Part shown: positions 33,736 through 46,116 of the stretch, one piece after another
Layout of the letters: each line of letters begins with the position of its first letter
Numbering within the stretch: the stretch's first letter is position 1
Source: Calycina herbarum
Lineage: Eukaryota; Ascomycota; Leotiomycetes; Helotiales; Pezizellaceae
Assembly (NCBI GenBank): GCA_001414485.1
Contig: LLEY01000072.1
Location: 496,001-560,000, forward strand
Direction: 5' to 3'
Length of the DNA: 64,000 bases
Notes under the pieces: model-generated
Seen by the model: only the letters and a program-made list of their open reading frames with translations
What the model was told of the DNA's origin: nothing
The model's database searches: none
Translations under genes and position numbers: made by a program

Positions 33736-34774
33736 ATTAGTTCTCGGTAATGATTATTTAAGATTTGTTTAAAGAGTTATTAGAGATCACGAGAGTATGG
33801 ACTTATGATTAATATATAATGTATCAAACTTAAAGAGTGCCCGTCTCAATGAACGTCTCTCAATCATTCTTTCAAGGGTTATGCGATTGATCTAACCTCA
33901 AAAGTTTGGTGATGTTAATCGCAGCAGGTTCAATAACACACTTAGGAACTTGAGAATCTCGACAGTAACTAGATTGAATCCAAGTTTTAAGTTGTATTTT
34001 CCACAGAGATCGCATTCAAAACTTGCCTGATGCCGCCAAAAAGAAATCTTCCTGACTCGGACTTCCTTCCATACAAGTAATAATCCCCTAAAGAGGTTTC
34101 ATTTGCCCAACATACATCTCTTAGAGTCATGTCTATTCTTTCAAAGTATTTCAAAGAAGTGTTTTTGTCGGGATAATACTTCTCCCCTCAACCTCGCTTA
34201 CGACTTCGAAGATATGCCTTAGTACTTTATTCCTTCTAGTAAATATACCTTAGATCAGTGTTAGGCTTGACTATGAAAATGGCTTGTTCACATTATCTGA
34301 TCTTAATACAAATCAATTATCTTATATGAATGCAAATTTCTACTCAGCCAAGTACACTTTGAAAGCCAACAGACACTTCACTTGCGGTCGCTCTCATAGC
34401 TAATCACTTCTTTACTTTGCCTCTGGTTACATACGATCTTTGGTTTAATAAATAGCTTGCTAGATCTGTGCGTTGAAGTCGCTGGTTTCAAACCCTTGTT
34501 ACGGAGGAAGCTACTCTTCCAGGACGCAAAAAGTGTGTATTTCTCCCATGTGCCCCACCTACCAAAAACACGGACAGCACCCCTAAAAGTGCTTATAAAC
34601 ATACCAAAAAAATCTAGAATGAGTCTTTAATAGCTAGAGAATGCAATAGTAAGCTCTGGCTATTTTTCATTTCCGCGTTGTGGCTTGCTTTGAAGTTTAA
34701 CTCACTTTCGAGGAGGTGGAAACGGGTTTTTTCCGTCTCGGTAGATAGCTTTAGGGAAGTGCGTCTGTTTCGCT

Positions 34775-34864
34775 AACCTCCCTGTAAAACCCCTCGATGC
34801 CCTGAAGCTTTAGAGACAAACACTCCTATGAGAAGACATCTAAGCTCTATTTTACAGGGAGGTT
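34775..34864. repeat. 90-bp foldback element, 15-bp perfect arms
   Basis: AACCTCCCTGTAAAA at 34775-34789 is the exact reverse complement of 34850-34864. A related cagggaagtatagcgc sequence follows at 34914. Confidence 0.5.
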
Positions 34865-34944
34865 CGACTGAAGTATAGCGCTCGTGTTAGTTTAGACTTT
34901 TAGAGCACTATTACAGGGAAGTATAGCGCACTGCCCTGTATTTC

Positions 34945-35240
34945 TCGGATCATACCCCGAAGTTATTTCTCAGAATTATATCTGCTCGGACCTATTTCCA
35001 GATTCTCGGATTTATATTTCTCGGGGATTTTCATCTCGGACTTATCTTTCGGGTTTATTTCTCTCGGTTTTATATTTCTAGGGTATTTTTCTCGGGGTCT
35101 TTTCCCGGAAGTTCGGATTTATATTTCGGATTTACATTCTTGTTTCTCGGAGCTTTTCTCGGAGTTTCATTTCTCGGATTTACATTTCAGTCGAGGTATC
35201 TCTGAGAAGATATATCTCCGAGAAGAGAAGATATTTCTAG
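34945..35240 (+). repeat. Degenerate tandem repeat of a tctcggatttatatt unit
   Basis: At least a dozen imperfect copies of a 14-20 bp unit (forms such as ctcggatttatatttctcgg) run in one direction. The array ends in aagatatatctccgagaagag, a partial inverted copy. It has no coding potential. Confidence 0.55.
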
Positions 35241-35632
35241 TGGTAGGGATTTTGACCAACCTCCTGAATTATGGCTAGTCACGTGTCCATATCCTTTCGT
35301 CAACCCTTGTAATCCCATTCACTGTGGTATGGTCTTGTACACCTCGAGCCACAAACTCACGACAAAACTCATGAAACCATGTTATTCACAACCTCATAAG
35401 CTCAAGAACGAGTCAAAGTAGAACATCATTCTAATCATTTCTTTCAACTCTCAACCAATCTAGCACCCGTGTTTCTCTCGAGCTCTCAACCATCCCTATA
35501 CATCGTGCAGCAAGCTCAAAGAAAAATAATAATACCATCCACTAGAAAAATAAAAAAAGAAGGGTAAAAACACACCTACACATCCTCCCCATCTCATCTC
35601 TTGCATCCTTACTCCCCATGATCTCGCAACCT

Positions 35633-37322
35633 TTATTCCAAATGCCGAACCCTCTTTCCTCCTTCCTCAGTCGCCAGACTATTCCTCGCTTCCCTCGCCT
35701 CCCTTCCGGTAAAACTAAAATTACTCAAGTACGACACAATAGTATCCCTTTTCGCGTTCCGTTCCCCCAGAATCGAGAAGTGAACCTGTTCCTCTTGTAA
35801 TCTGATTTTCCTCCTCCAGAAGAAGAAAACCAGACCTGCGATAAGAAGTGTAAATACGGGAACGAGGACACCAATCGTAGCTTTGGCACCAGTTGTTAAT
35901 CCCCCATCAAATTCTTGTCCGTCCGAGAGAGAGCCATTTGGTTGAAGAGAAGGTCGTGAAGCCGTTGAGAGGGTAGTCATAGGTATTGGTGTCGAAATGC
36001 CATTGGTCGTTGAAGGGAATGAGTAATGACTTGTTGGTAGAGTCATAGATGTGGTTATTGGAGGGACAGTGGTTTGACCTGGGAGTAGGGAGGTCGGTGT
36101 TCTTGTCGATGTCGGTGATGGTGGAGGGATTGAGCTATGGGGGTTGGGGTCAGATGAGGTCGTGGCTTTTGCAGATATGGGGGCATCGAGGTCGGATGAA
36201 GGAGATGACTTTTCTGATACGGGGGCCTGGGGAGGTTCTGTTAGCAAACCGCCGTGTTCATGCATCAAAGTTCTAACCGAAGAAACCAAAGCAGAAGAAA
36301 CGGAAGCTTGAGTTAGAGGAATGGGTGGTGTCGGCGGGGTTGGCGGGGTTGGCGGAGTAGGGTGAAGTGGAGGAGTTGGCGGAGTCGGAGGAGTCGGTAT
36401 TGGAGGTAGTGATGGTGCAGTTACAGTAGTTGCAATTACTTTTAAAGTTGTAACAGACAAAATGCTTGGTGGCTCCCATGAACTCATCATATGTCCTGGT
36501 GTTGTAGACAATTGAGGTATGCTGTTCGACTCAGCAGATAGACCAGGCAACACCACTGAAGTTTTGAAAGTCGAAGACGCTGTTGTCCAGGTCCAGTTAC
36601 CTGGCATCGTGGTTTCCGCTCGTAATCTTAACTCTTTCCGATCCGCATCCATAGATACGCTCGTACTCGAAACTTCCGTACCCACCGCCACTCCATCCGT
36701 TCTCACTGACGAAGACAAAGGTAAGGTGTTTATGCTAACCTTTGTAGGCACCATCACCCAAACTTTACTCCCATCCACAGACAAAGTAATTCCTCTGTTA
36801 TCTTTACAACAAGTAGGATCGTTGTCACAGCAAAATGTACCATCCTCACACTGCGTAACTCGAGGTTGATATTGAGGCATCGAAGGGTTATTGGGACCGC
36901 CTTGGGATACTGAGTCAGCTTTCCATCTCACCTCTCAGGAAATTTAACTCACTGTAAAGACAGATCGGAGCACATATATCAGGTTGCCATCCTCCATAAG
37001 ATGCACAACCTCCACGATAAAAGGTTCCATTTGGCTCGCCTGGATAATCGTACCGACACAAGCGATTCGGTTGGCATGCATCTTGAGTTGTACAACATGC
37101 AGATGAGTCTCGGCATTCTAACGACAACATCAGCCTTCTTTCGTTTAAACTTGCGAAATCAGACGTCCCAAGAAGTCTCCAAGATCAGGCAAACTTACTG
37201 ACGAACTCCGGATATTTATCTCCCAATACGCCGAAACACTGCGTGATTTCTGCTCTGCATTCCCTTACGAGTAAGGCATGGAGACCTTCAACTAAGAGCA
37301 CTTTGAAGATATTACGAGCCAT
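35633..37322 (-). CDS. Cysteine-rich, Ser/Thr/Pro-rich single-pass membrane protein
   Basis: Three exons (37322-37199, 37117-36953, 36909-35633) encode 521 aa. A weak N-terminal hydrophobic stretch is followed by a cysteine-rich ectodomain (QCFGVLGDKYPEF, SSACCTTQDACQPNRLCRY, FYRGGCASYGGWQPDICAPICLY, QCEDGTFCCDNDPTCC). A long Ser/Thr/Pro stalk with TPPTPP repeats comes next, then one transmembrane helix (ATIGVLVPVFTLLIAGLVFFFW) with a basic RRK stop-transfer and a cytoplasmic tail of about 50 aa. This layout matches a common ascomycete surface-protein family resembling wall-stress sensors; a sensor role is inferred. The short intron 2 (43 nt) has a GCTGAC branch site. The start at 37322 is chosen because it keeps the first conserved Cys block in frame. 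A true signal peptide is not obvious. Confidence 0.72.
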
Positions 37323-40300
37323 AATGATCGTATTTAATCTCTTGTTGAATTTCGAGATAGTTAAGTTGAGCACAAAACGTCTCCAAAAGAAAGAGGAAGA
37401 GGGTGGAGCAAGTGCGGAGAGTGATCTAAGTATTGTCCAATCTTGAGATGGTATTCACAATACTAAGGTGGAGTGATTGTTCTCGGCATTTCTGCCTCGG
37501 TTGCTGCCTATTGTGATTGGGTTGGTCTCGTTGGTGAGGTCGAGGTGATAACCCCAATTAGCCGACCTCGGGAGGATCTGCAGGACTCGATCATAGCTTC
37601 TTTCGAATATTATACAGACATAAGTGCACGCTGTCCTTGGGCCTGATGTATTCTCATCCAGAGAAGCAACATCAATGATACCAACCAGCTAAATATATAT
37701 AAGTGTAGACCCGCCAGGCAGCTGGAACGGCCTATTGCCGTCCAGTCCATCGAGTCCGTCAAATGGACCAGAAATTGTGTTTATTTCTTAACTTTATCTG
37801 TTTTTTGTCAGTTTCAAATTATTGTTCAGCTCAATGGCTTCACTTACTGTACAAAATGTGACGTTGACTATCTCTGATGGCTCTCAATATCCTGTTTCCA
37901 ATAGCCACAAAATACTCATAGAAACCTCGTATCTGAATCGTTGAACAATCCAGCTATATTGTTTTGACACAGGGCTCGAGAATGTTCGCAAAGAACCACG
38001 TATGACTTCGTGTTTGGCGCCATGACATAGGGATGGCCATATTCCATTAATTGTCGCCCATCCAATCACTACTGGACAGGCCTATAAACAGGAAACAAGA
38101 GTCGAGCAAGCCTAGAAACAAGATTCAAATCAAACTAAGAGAACAAGGAATGTTGATTTGATCGATATATACTATTTCGAACAACTCCAAATGAAGTCTT
38201 AAAGAAACAGTGGCCACCACAGTAGAATTAGGATTTGTGAAAGATGGTTTTAGAAATAAAGTACTGAAAAAGCGTATCATCCCCTTCCTTGATGCTATTT
38301 TGGAACTCGTATTGCATTTTTTGCATCAAGAGCAATGGAACCACGCTATGAGAAGGGGGTCTTGAGCCGTTGATATTTCTCTTGCCCCTCGCCTCATTTT
38401 AATTACTATCTGAAGCATTCCGTGGCGGCGCAGAAAAGAGCAACCTGACCACTAGGTGTGGAAGTCGAGAGGTGGCGACGAAAGGCGGGATTGCGTTGAA
38501 GTCAAGCACGTGGTTGGGTCGTTCCTTCCCTCGTCACCCATCGTCCTTAACTCTTGCCTCGATGAAAGGTAAAGGCTCCTTCCCTCGAACCACGACCTCG
38601 ATCTCTCGCCCCACTCTGATGTGACTCACGAGGACACAACGAGGGAAAGCACGAGCTGAACCGCTGTTCACCTCCAGAGTATTCCATTGCCATCCTCTTG
38701 GGAACACTACCCTGTGCGAGATGACTATCCTTTGAGCATACAACCTTTGACCGAGAACAATCCTATGAAGATCTTACATAATTCCTCCTCCCATAATATA
38801 GTAATCATCTCCTTCTTTCCTGCTCTCCCTAAATTCTTTCGTTGTTTGAGGGAAAGAGCGAAATGATCAAAATTATTTGGGGATGCTGGGACTTGGAGTG
38901 GGTCGTTCCTTCCTCAATGAGCGGCCACGCAAGACCACAGAGAAACTTTACTCACTCCTACCTTATACAGCAATTTCTCCTGCTCACCTTCCCTCTATGA
39001 AAAATGGGACCGGCACCTAGGTAGCTTCTACATCAACCTAGTGGCCAAGCGCCCCACCTCAAACTTTTGCTCGCCAGCGAGCCAGCGATGTGAAATTAGG
39101 CCGAAGGAACACCTCTTCGTTATTGTACTCTAGGGCCTTTCATTGGGCCTTTCACAACAAGGAAATGGTGATCTTGCTTTCCTGCTTCCTGCCTTCTGAG
39201 CTTGAACAAGAGCAAGGTTCTTGGACAAGGGCTCTGGCTCGCAACTAGACCCCGTTGTTGGCTCTTTCCAACGTCAACAACAAGTAGCGCCTGAGGTGAT
39301 TCTCTTGTTTCGTTGTTTTAGAACTAGTACTGCATTTCGTGTGTCGATGGCAGAGGAGCATTGCTCTAATTAATTTGAGTTGTTATGGCTTCTCACATCA
39401 TTGCTCTCATTTTGACGCTGTCTGACGAGTTTCAGCTCGTTGGGTTGTAGTCTGGTTCCTTGTTTGGGGCGTATACTAGCGGACGTCATCAAATGTTGAA
39501 GCTACAGTAGCATGCGTTGTTCTTACTTCTGTGGCTGGCTTCCTCGTCTTGAAGAGGGTTTTGAGCCGCCCATAAATTAACACCATAGAGCTAGAATCAT
39601 CGTTTTCTGGGAGCCTAGAAGAGCTCTGGCCTTATGTCATGATCTGCGTATTCCATACCCCAACCAGGTCATCTGAAGTGTGGTGTCTCAAGACTTTCAA
39701 AGCAAGAGCGACGCAGTAGTTTGGAGGCCAGGAGCTCGAAAGTCGTTCCTTCCCTGTGAAAAGGGTTGAGGTCGCTCCTTCCATCTTACCTCCCCACCAT
39801 AGCGAAACCGGAGAAATTTTCGAGGGAGGGTAGGTGTAACAAAATCCAGTTGTCACATCGTGTTAAGGTATGCCACCTTCATTGACAGTTGCTCTTGCCA
39901 ACTTATGGGGAAGCGGGTCTCTCGTTGAGCTCAAGGTCGTTCCTTCCCAACACCAGAACGGACCCAGATTGGGACCGAATCTGCCAACTCATCCGACCTT
40001 TTAACCCTAAACTTGACCTGATGCGTTCGCTCACACACTCACACACAGACTCAAGTGCATCATCTCAAATTTCTCGGCCAAGGGATTCTCTTTTCTTTAT
40101 ACAACATGTGCACCAATAAGACTTTCTGACTCCAAGCTCCCGGTGACAAAATTGACGCGCGGCGGTACATCTGTTCCCTCTGACAAACTAATAGATCCTT
40201 CCATTGCCTCAGATATTTGACCTGTTGGGAGGCTCGAAGAACCCCGCAAGGACGAATGGGGGATTTGCGGTGACTTTGATTCTTGTCCAGAACCGAGCTC

Positions 40301-40889
40301 ATATGCTTCAGGTAAATATTTAAGATCTCTGTAAATTTTGCAAAGATCAGAGGGACCCGCTCCTCTCATTTCAGGACATCGGGGTCCTGCGAAATGTGGG
40401 CAGGCTCTCGCCCTACTTACTTCCTTCCACAATTTCCCAATGTCACCTGAGAAGGAAAATCTCCCAATAACACATAAAAGTAGATCGCTATAGCAGATAA
40501 CTCCATGAACATAAAAATAAAAATGAACGGGATTGCTAACACTTGCTAGCAGGATACAGGATACTCATGTTTCATTGCTATGTACGGAAAAGACAAGATA
40601 CAAGTCGGAGCCTCCTTATGGTTCATCCATCCAATTCCCTCTCCCACTTCCGCTCTCACCCACACACCGCATCATAGCTTCTCAAAATACCACTCAAATC
40701 CCATCGCCCAAAAAACGCCCCTGCAAATGCCACGAAATATAGACAAAGAGCACAAAAGCCCCTATCCAGAGACCATACCATACACCCTCAAAAACGCCAT
40801 TCCAGAGATTTTCCACCCACCCAACCATCATTCATGAAAAGGTAAACATCGAAGAAGCACACCTAGTACTCCGGGAGTTGGTGGATTGA
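37323..40889. other. 3.6-kb intergenic region with repeated GGTCGTTCCTTCC motif
   Basis: No gene is recognised on either strand. The 13-mer GGTCGTTCCTTCC occurs exactly at 38517-38529, 38901-38913 and 39935-39947, with near copies at about 39742 and 39770, all on the plus strand. The region lies upstream of the membrane-protein gene (minus strand, start 37322) and downstream of MBP1 (minus strand, end 40890). Confidence 0.4.
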
Positions 40890-43123
40890 TTATGCCATCA
40901 GCGCATCAACCCCGTCTCTCGCAACCATACTATCCCTCTCCTCTTCCTGCATAGCCTCAAGCAGGACATCAATCTCCGCATCAATATTCTCACTATTAAT
41001 TCCCACACTCTCCGCAATAACTCTACGGTAAAGCTCGCCCATCTCACCAACATCACCAGCAGCACCAAGAGCATCGCGGTACCGTCCAACAAGAGTATGT
41101 CTTCGCTCCTGTTCCTCGCAAAGAAGTTTCGCAAGCATGATTTTCTCAGCGAGATCCTCATCCCCATTTCTCGAATGGCCGTTACTCTTGCTTTCTTCGT
41201 GAGATGTTCGGGAAAGGAGTTGGAGTTGCTGCTGTTGCTCGATAAGCGATACGATTTCTTGCTCGACATGGGATAGATTTCGTTGAAGCTCGGCTTTGGT
41301 GTCTGCGTCATCTGAGGAGGCAGTGACATCTAGGATTCGACCCCGGATCTCACTTAGTTCAGCTTGGACGGTTGCTACGATGCGATTCGCCTCTTGCTCA
41401 GAAGTATCCTTCTCTCTCAATTCCTCGTCGAAAGAATTCGCCAATCCACCCAACTTCTCTTGCATAAGCGGAAGAAGTTTCTTCTCTACTGACATGGCGG
41501 CCTCGGAGTAATGCGCTGGTGCCGTGGAGCGTCGGATATATCGTGGAGGAGTATCGTATCCATCAGCCCAGGTATTGTCCACCTGATCTTGGCCGAGGAG
41601 GCCGTAAGAATTATCTGGGGCATAGGGCGAAGATGATCCTTGGTGGCGTTCGCGCATGGTCTTATGGTTGACTTCTTGAATCAATTGTTCGGCAGTGAAC
41701 TTCTCGTGGTTTTGGATGTCAGTACGAGCACCACGACCCATCAATGCTCTAATTGATTTTCGTGCGCAATGCTGAGCTGCGATATGGATAGGAGTGTTTC
41801 CCGCGTTATCCTGTGCATCGAGAATGCGTTGAACGTGACTCGGCTCAAATAATTCTTGCATCTTGTTTAGAATGACATCCAAGTAGTATCGTGCCGTCTT
41901 TTGTTTCGTGACTTGTGTTGTAGAGGCAGCGTGATGGAGGATGTTAGAATTGAACTTGTCTACGGCTTCGATTGAAGTGATGAGTTCCTTCACGACTTGG
42001 GGCATGGTTTGCTTGTCCTTGCAGTTGGTGAACATAACTGCCCGCATCAAGGGTGTCTCGCCTCTCTTGTTCTGAGCGAATAGATTTCCACCAAACTTCT
42101 TCAACTGTCTGATAACTTCTACATCTCCCATAGCAGCTGCCCAATGCATTGCCGTGTGATCATCTTGATCGATAACGTGGTCAGGTTGAAAGTTCAATGG
42201 TGGTTCCGGTCGTTGGGCGGGAGTGTCGAGAGATGCAGTCATGAAGTAGTCCAAGAGTTCGTCGGCATAATTTTGTTGAGCCTGGTATTGGGCGTTTTCA
42301 TCACGCTTGCGCTTTCGATGGCCAGTTGAGGCTTGGGAAACGTCGTATCGATCCTCGTCAACCATAAATGAAGCCGAAGCTACCGTAACGTCGTCCGCGA
42401 TGCTCTCGTCGTCATTGAGTTGACTGATACTCTCATATTCTTCTTCAATCACCCGAGCTGGTGGTGCCACTGGTTCTATGCTGTTAGCTCCAACTCCATA
42501 TTTCCTTGGGGGTGGTCAACGAACTGCTTCCCCATTTCGGGACGGCCGGCTTCTTGGGTGCCTTTGGCTTATTTGTCGTATGCTTTGGGGCGGGTGGTGG
42601 ACTGATATTGCCAGGTATGAATTCAAAGATGGGCCGAAGCTTCTCATAGACATTATTGCGCTGAGCCAAAGCCTGACCTTGCTCCAGTGAAACCCAGGTT
42701 CCTTTGTCTTGTTAGCCCTTGTTTTGTACTACGCTTTGGGGATTGCGGACCTTGGTATTTTCCATAACCTCCTTGAACCTTCTCGTGGTTCTCCTTCTGT
42801 ACTTCTCGCTCGAGGATTCGTGTTCGCGCGGGTTTGTCGAAGCCGGCGGCTTTTAGGATATGTGTCGCATTGATCCAATCATCATGACGCCGGCGCATAA
42901 CTATAGAGGGGTTAGCTATTGTAAATACCAGAGTATCAAACCTCTAGGAGAGGATGAGTTTATGACGTACCATGTTCCTTGAGGGCCTCTCCAAATTGAT
43001 ACTCGTAGACCGGGATCTTGAATTTGTTAGTATATAGGTCTCAAAGCCCAGGGATGCATATTGCACGTTGCATACATTACTGTAGGTTGCCGAATAGACA
43101 CCAGGGGCCGTTGGTTTAACCAT
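40890..43123 (-). CDS. mbp1: APSES transcription factor, MBP1/Res-type cell-cycle regulator
   Basis: Five exons (43123-43076, 43016-42971, 42900-42751, 42701-42525, 42475-40890) encode 668 aa in one frame. The N-terminus is the APSES/KilA-N DNA-binding domain: [83 protein letters not shown]. Ankyrin repeats follow ([64 protein letters not shown]). The C-terminus is a coiled coil that in yeast binds Swi6. In yeast the protein binds ACGCGT (MCB) sites to drive G1/S genes. The exon structure and the placement of most introns in the DNA-binding domain are usual for the family. Nothing is broken. Of all genes here this is the surest core gene. Confidence 0.93.
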
Positions 43124-43662
43124 CGTGGCAGGAGTGTATTGTGGAGGCTTCAAAGGGTTGAGGATACCTATAAGCCCCTCCAATTCATTCACAGGTAAAT
43201 GAAGCCCAGCGTTCTCTTTCTAGATAGAACAGAGGCTGTGGGGGTGTTGATCAGAATATGGAGGGTAACCGAACAGACCAGATAAACACCGGTTGGTGGC
43301 AGACAGGAGAATCAATTGTTCTTCCAATTTGTATGGGGGGCCATTAACAGCATTCACAAGAGCACGCGTCAAAAGCCCCAGAAACCGCGTCTTGGAAAAG
43401 TGGGTCTCTTTTATGCCTAATTAAAACGGCTTGATGCCTCAGGCTTTAAGTCTCTCCTTGGTCAACTGCTGCTTGTCTAGAAAAACTTCAAACAACGCTC
43501 ATGAATTATACAGCATAAGATGTTGTTTTACACCCTTTACGAGCCCATTCTCTCAACACAATTGCAATTGTATCATCCTTGCTAATTTGCATATATCATC
43601 TAAACCTGCACTATTCTACTAGTAGTATTTCCTATCCCCAATGCCCCTATCTCGAATTCCTT
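43124..43662. other. Intergenic, MBP1 promoter side
   Basis: Nothing recognised. A run of acgcgtc occurs at about 43363, matching the MCB core ACGCGT, about 240 bp upstream of the MBP1 ATG. This would allow autoregulation, but a single hexamer is weak evidence. Confidence 0.35.
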
Positions 43663-44559
43663 CTACGCCAATCGAGCCTTCAATCTCTCTGCACCGAACC
43701 CATCAATTATATGATCCTCGCTGTCCAAAAAAATGGCAATTTGCTTCGCAAAATCCTCCGCATATTGGTACAAAAAACCATGCCCCGAATTCGGATAAAT
43801 ATGCAGTTGAGCGTTTGGCAGGATCTGTGCAAGCTCGATGCTGTTCACAGTCGGAATGAGGAGGTCATTATCGCCATTAGCCACAAGAACGGGCATGCCG
43901 AGTTCTCGAATACGTTCATATGGATTCAAGGGATGCGGAGTACTGAATTTGGAAAATGCTTCAATCTGCCTCTTGGCCAGTTCCACGCCGACAGGAGGTG
44001 CCCGATCTTCCTTCCGCAACATCATTCGATCCCACGATCTTTGAGCTTCCAATTGGCCATGCGGACTAGGATTGAAGAACGAAACTGCCAATGCAGCTTT
44101 GAAGTCCTCCAACTTGGCGAGCTTGGAGAAGATATCTCTGGGACCGATAACGGTATTTGGAGTCCGGCTTGTGCGAGTGCCAGCCAGAATCAGTTTTCGA
44201 ACCAGTTGTGGTGCTGAGAGCGCTACATGTTGTGCTGCTCCTCCTCCCATGCTGAATCCAAGGAGATCAATCTTTTCGATTTTAAGAACCTCCAACAGGC
44301 CTATGACATTGGCAGCCCAGCCTTGAAGTTCCAGTGGTATCTCTCCTTCGCTCTTCCCAATGCCTGCATTGTCGAGGAGAATGATGGGCCTGTCTTTTGC
44401 GAGTGCATTAATGAGTGCTGGATCCCAGAAGTCCATGTTTCCACGGAAATGCATCAGCATTACAAGAGGGATACCATTGTTTAGTCCAAGGCGACGGTAT
44501 GCGAGTTTGATGCCACCAACGGTGGCATACTTTGTTTCTGCGGTTTCGTGGGTGCTCAT
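43663..44559 (-). CDS. Alpha/beta hydrolase
   Basis: A single-exon gene of 298 aa. It shows the alpha/beta-hydrolase fold: MHFRGNMDFWDPALI (oxyanion-hole side), LLDNAGIGKSEG, the nucleophile elbow GFSMGGGAAQHVAL (Ser about 104), the acid-strand region PVLVANGDNDLLIP (Asp), and the catalytic His in NSGHGFLYQY. The length and layout fit small-molecule hydrolases such as haloperoxidase-like or esterase-like enzymes. The substrate is unknown. There is no signal peptide, so it is probably cytosolic. It is transcribed in the same direction as MBP1 and begins about 0.9 kb after a divergent gene's upstream region. Confidence 0.85.
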   Translation of the reverse strand: MSTHETAETKYATVGGIKLAYRRLGLNNGIPLVMLMHFRGNMDFWDPALINALAKDRPIILLDNAGIGKSEGEIPLELQGWAANVIGLLEVLKIEKIDLLGFSMGGGAAQHVALSAPQLVRKLILAGTRTSRTPNTVIGPRDIFSKLAKLEDFKAALAVSFFNPSPHGQLEAQRSWDRMMLRKEDRAPPVGVELAKRQIEAFSKFSTPHPLNPYERIRELGMPVLVANGDNDLLIPTVNSIELAQILPNAQLHIYPNSGHGFLYQYAEDFAKQIAIFLDSEDHIIDGFGAERLKARLA

Positions 44560-45087
44560 GGTCGAAGAAGGTTATGCCCCAAAAATGAATCTTCTATGTT
44601 GTTCTTGAACTTGTTATTTGAGTACTGATTTCATCATCATCATAAATTCTAGCTGCATTGTATCGTTTATAATGTCTTTAAGAGACTATAGTGTGATCTC
44701 TCCCCACTCCCTCTCGATTGCTCAGTTTGATAATTATTGCCTTAATGGGCAAATGCCCTCCCCACTTCTATGCGCTACTCAAGTACCTCGGTACCTTTCG
44801 CTCACAGTTTCAAAGTTATCGCAGCTTGGGCGGTTACGGCCCTGTAGTCGCGCGCTTCCAAGGGCTTAGTGGGATCACCAGCCACCTGCAAAACAACAAG
44901 TTCAATCGCAAATCAACAAGAAAATACATTATTAACTCCACAACGAATTTTATCGCACTTCACACACTTCTACGTGATGGACAATCAAGATTGATGCATA
45001 GAAGGAAGGATTTTGAAATACCCCTTGAAGCCTCTGGGAGACTTCCAGGCCGAATGCAGGTATCAAGGACTAGCCCACGATGGCGAT
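44560..45087. other. Intergenic and uncertain 5' end of the next gene
   Basis: It contains possible leader and start codons (ATG at 44977 and 44994) of the 2EXR gene, but neither is in frame with the domain without a frameshift. A short N-terminal block (LKPLGDFQAECRYQGLA) precedes the first usable ATG at 45088. Confidence 0.35.
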
Positions 45088-46116
45088 ATGGACGAGCTAG
45101 CTCTCCGTCTCTTCAAAAATATGGAGCTGCGAGAATCACGACGAGGCGAGAGACAGGATTACAAGGAGCGATTTAAAGTATTGCAAAACGCAAACAATTC
45201 CAAGGAAATCGTTCCCTTCTCCCGATTTAAAGACTTTCCATTGGAAATACAAAGATATATATGGAAAATTTCCCTTCCCGGACCACGATTTCTGTGTCCC
45301 TATTCAGTGGAAATGCCTGCCGGCGACCCATACCCATACTTTAACCACCCGGAATCGAAATTCCTAGAGAGTACTCTCGTCTACACCACACCACAACCAG
45401 GCGACCCCCCTTGGTTGAATTTTGATAAGCAGTATCGTGTTCCGAATCCAATAGCTCTCAGTGTCTGCCGAATCTCCCGCGAGGTCGCATTGAGTAAATA
45501 TCAGCTTTGCTTTGGCACTTCTCAGATTTACGCCGATCTTACTACTGATATACTTTTCTTCCACGGGTTTTCCCAGGACATCATGGAATTCCTTGCCGAA
45601 TGGTTAGATATTTGGTTTTTCCGCGGTAACGATCGACAGACTAATACACCGCCTCCTATCATTGCGGATTTATTGCGCGTTGAGAATTTTGGATACCAGT
45701 GCGAAAATGGTTACGAGTCATATGATCCAGCAAGAACCGACGAGCGCGGTTCTTATGGCAATTTTCTTAAGGAAGCTCACTTGTGTTTTTACAGGAGTTT
45801 GAAAACTGTCTTCCTGTGCGATACTGTGGGGTTTGCTGTTGAGGATGAGCCAAGGGAGCCTGGTCAAATGGAATTTGCTGAAGCGCCTGGTATGAATGAG
45901 TGGGAGGAGAAAGAGTCTTATCAGATCGCGATGAGGATAGCTCAAGGTCTTGAGGAAGAGAAGGGTTGTGAGAGGCCGAATCCGAAAGTACGATTTGCTC
46001 CGATTAAGTTATCTTATAATGTGCCTACGCTCTCAGAATTCCTCGAGAATCCATACGTAAGTCTCCTCGCATACCGGGTTTTGAGCAAATATACTAAAGT
46101 GTTCCATCAGGCATGA
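45088..46116 (+). CDS. 2EXR-domain protein, start uncertain
   Basis: At least 342 aa from the ATG at 45088. The 2EXR signature appears as FSRFKDFPLEIQRYIWKISLPGPRF near the start and SVCRISREVALSKYQLCFG downstream. A DILFFHG block follows, and the C-terminal half is unassigned. An in-frame stretch upstream of 45088 looks like the small helical SAP-like leader seen in some relatives, so the true start may lie earlier. ATG 44977 is in frame but meets a stop after five codons. A lost or spliced first exon is possible. There is no membrane segment. The function is unknown; it is a second, diverged member of the family also present at 6333. Confidence 0.7.
   Translation: MDELALRLFKNMELRESRRGERQDYKERFKVLQNANNSKEIVPFSRFKDFPLEIQRYIWKISLPGPRFLCPYSVEMPAGDPYPYFNHPESKFLESTLVYTTPQPGDPPWLNFDKQYRVPNPIALSVCRISREVALSKYQLCFGTSQIYADLTTDILFFHGFSQDIMEFLAEWLDIWFFRGNDRQTNTPPPIIADLLRVENFGYQCENGYESYDPARTDERGSYGNFLKEAHLCFYRSLKTVFLCDTVGFAVEDEPREPGQMEFAEAPGMNEWEEKESYQIAMRIAQGLEEEKGCERPNPKVRFAPIKLSYNVPTLSEFLENPYVSLLAYRVLSKYTKVFHQA

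Larger units (their letters stand above)
33736..35632. other. Intergenic repeat island
   Basis: 33736-34700 is AT-rich spacer with no gene. 34700-35250 carries the inverted repeat and degenerate tandem repeat listed separately. 35250-35632 is the 3' flank of the next minus-strand gene. Confidence 0.35.
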
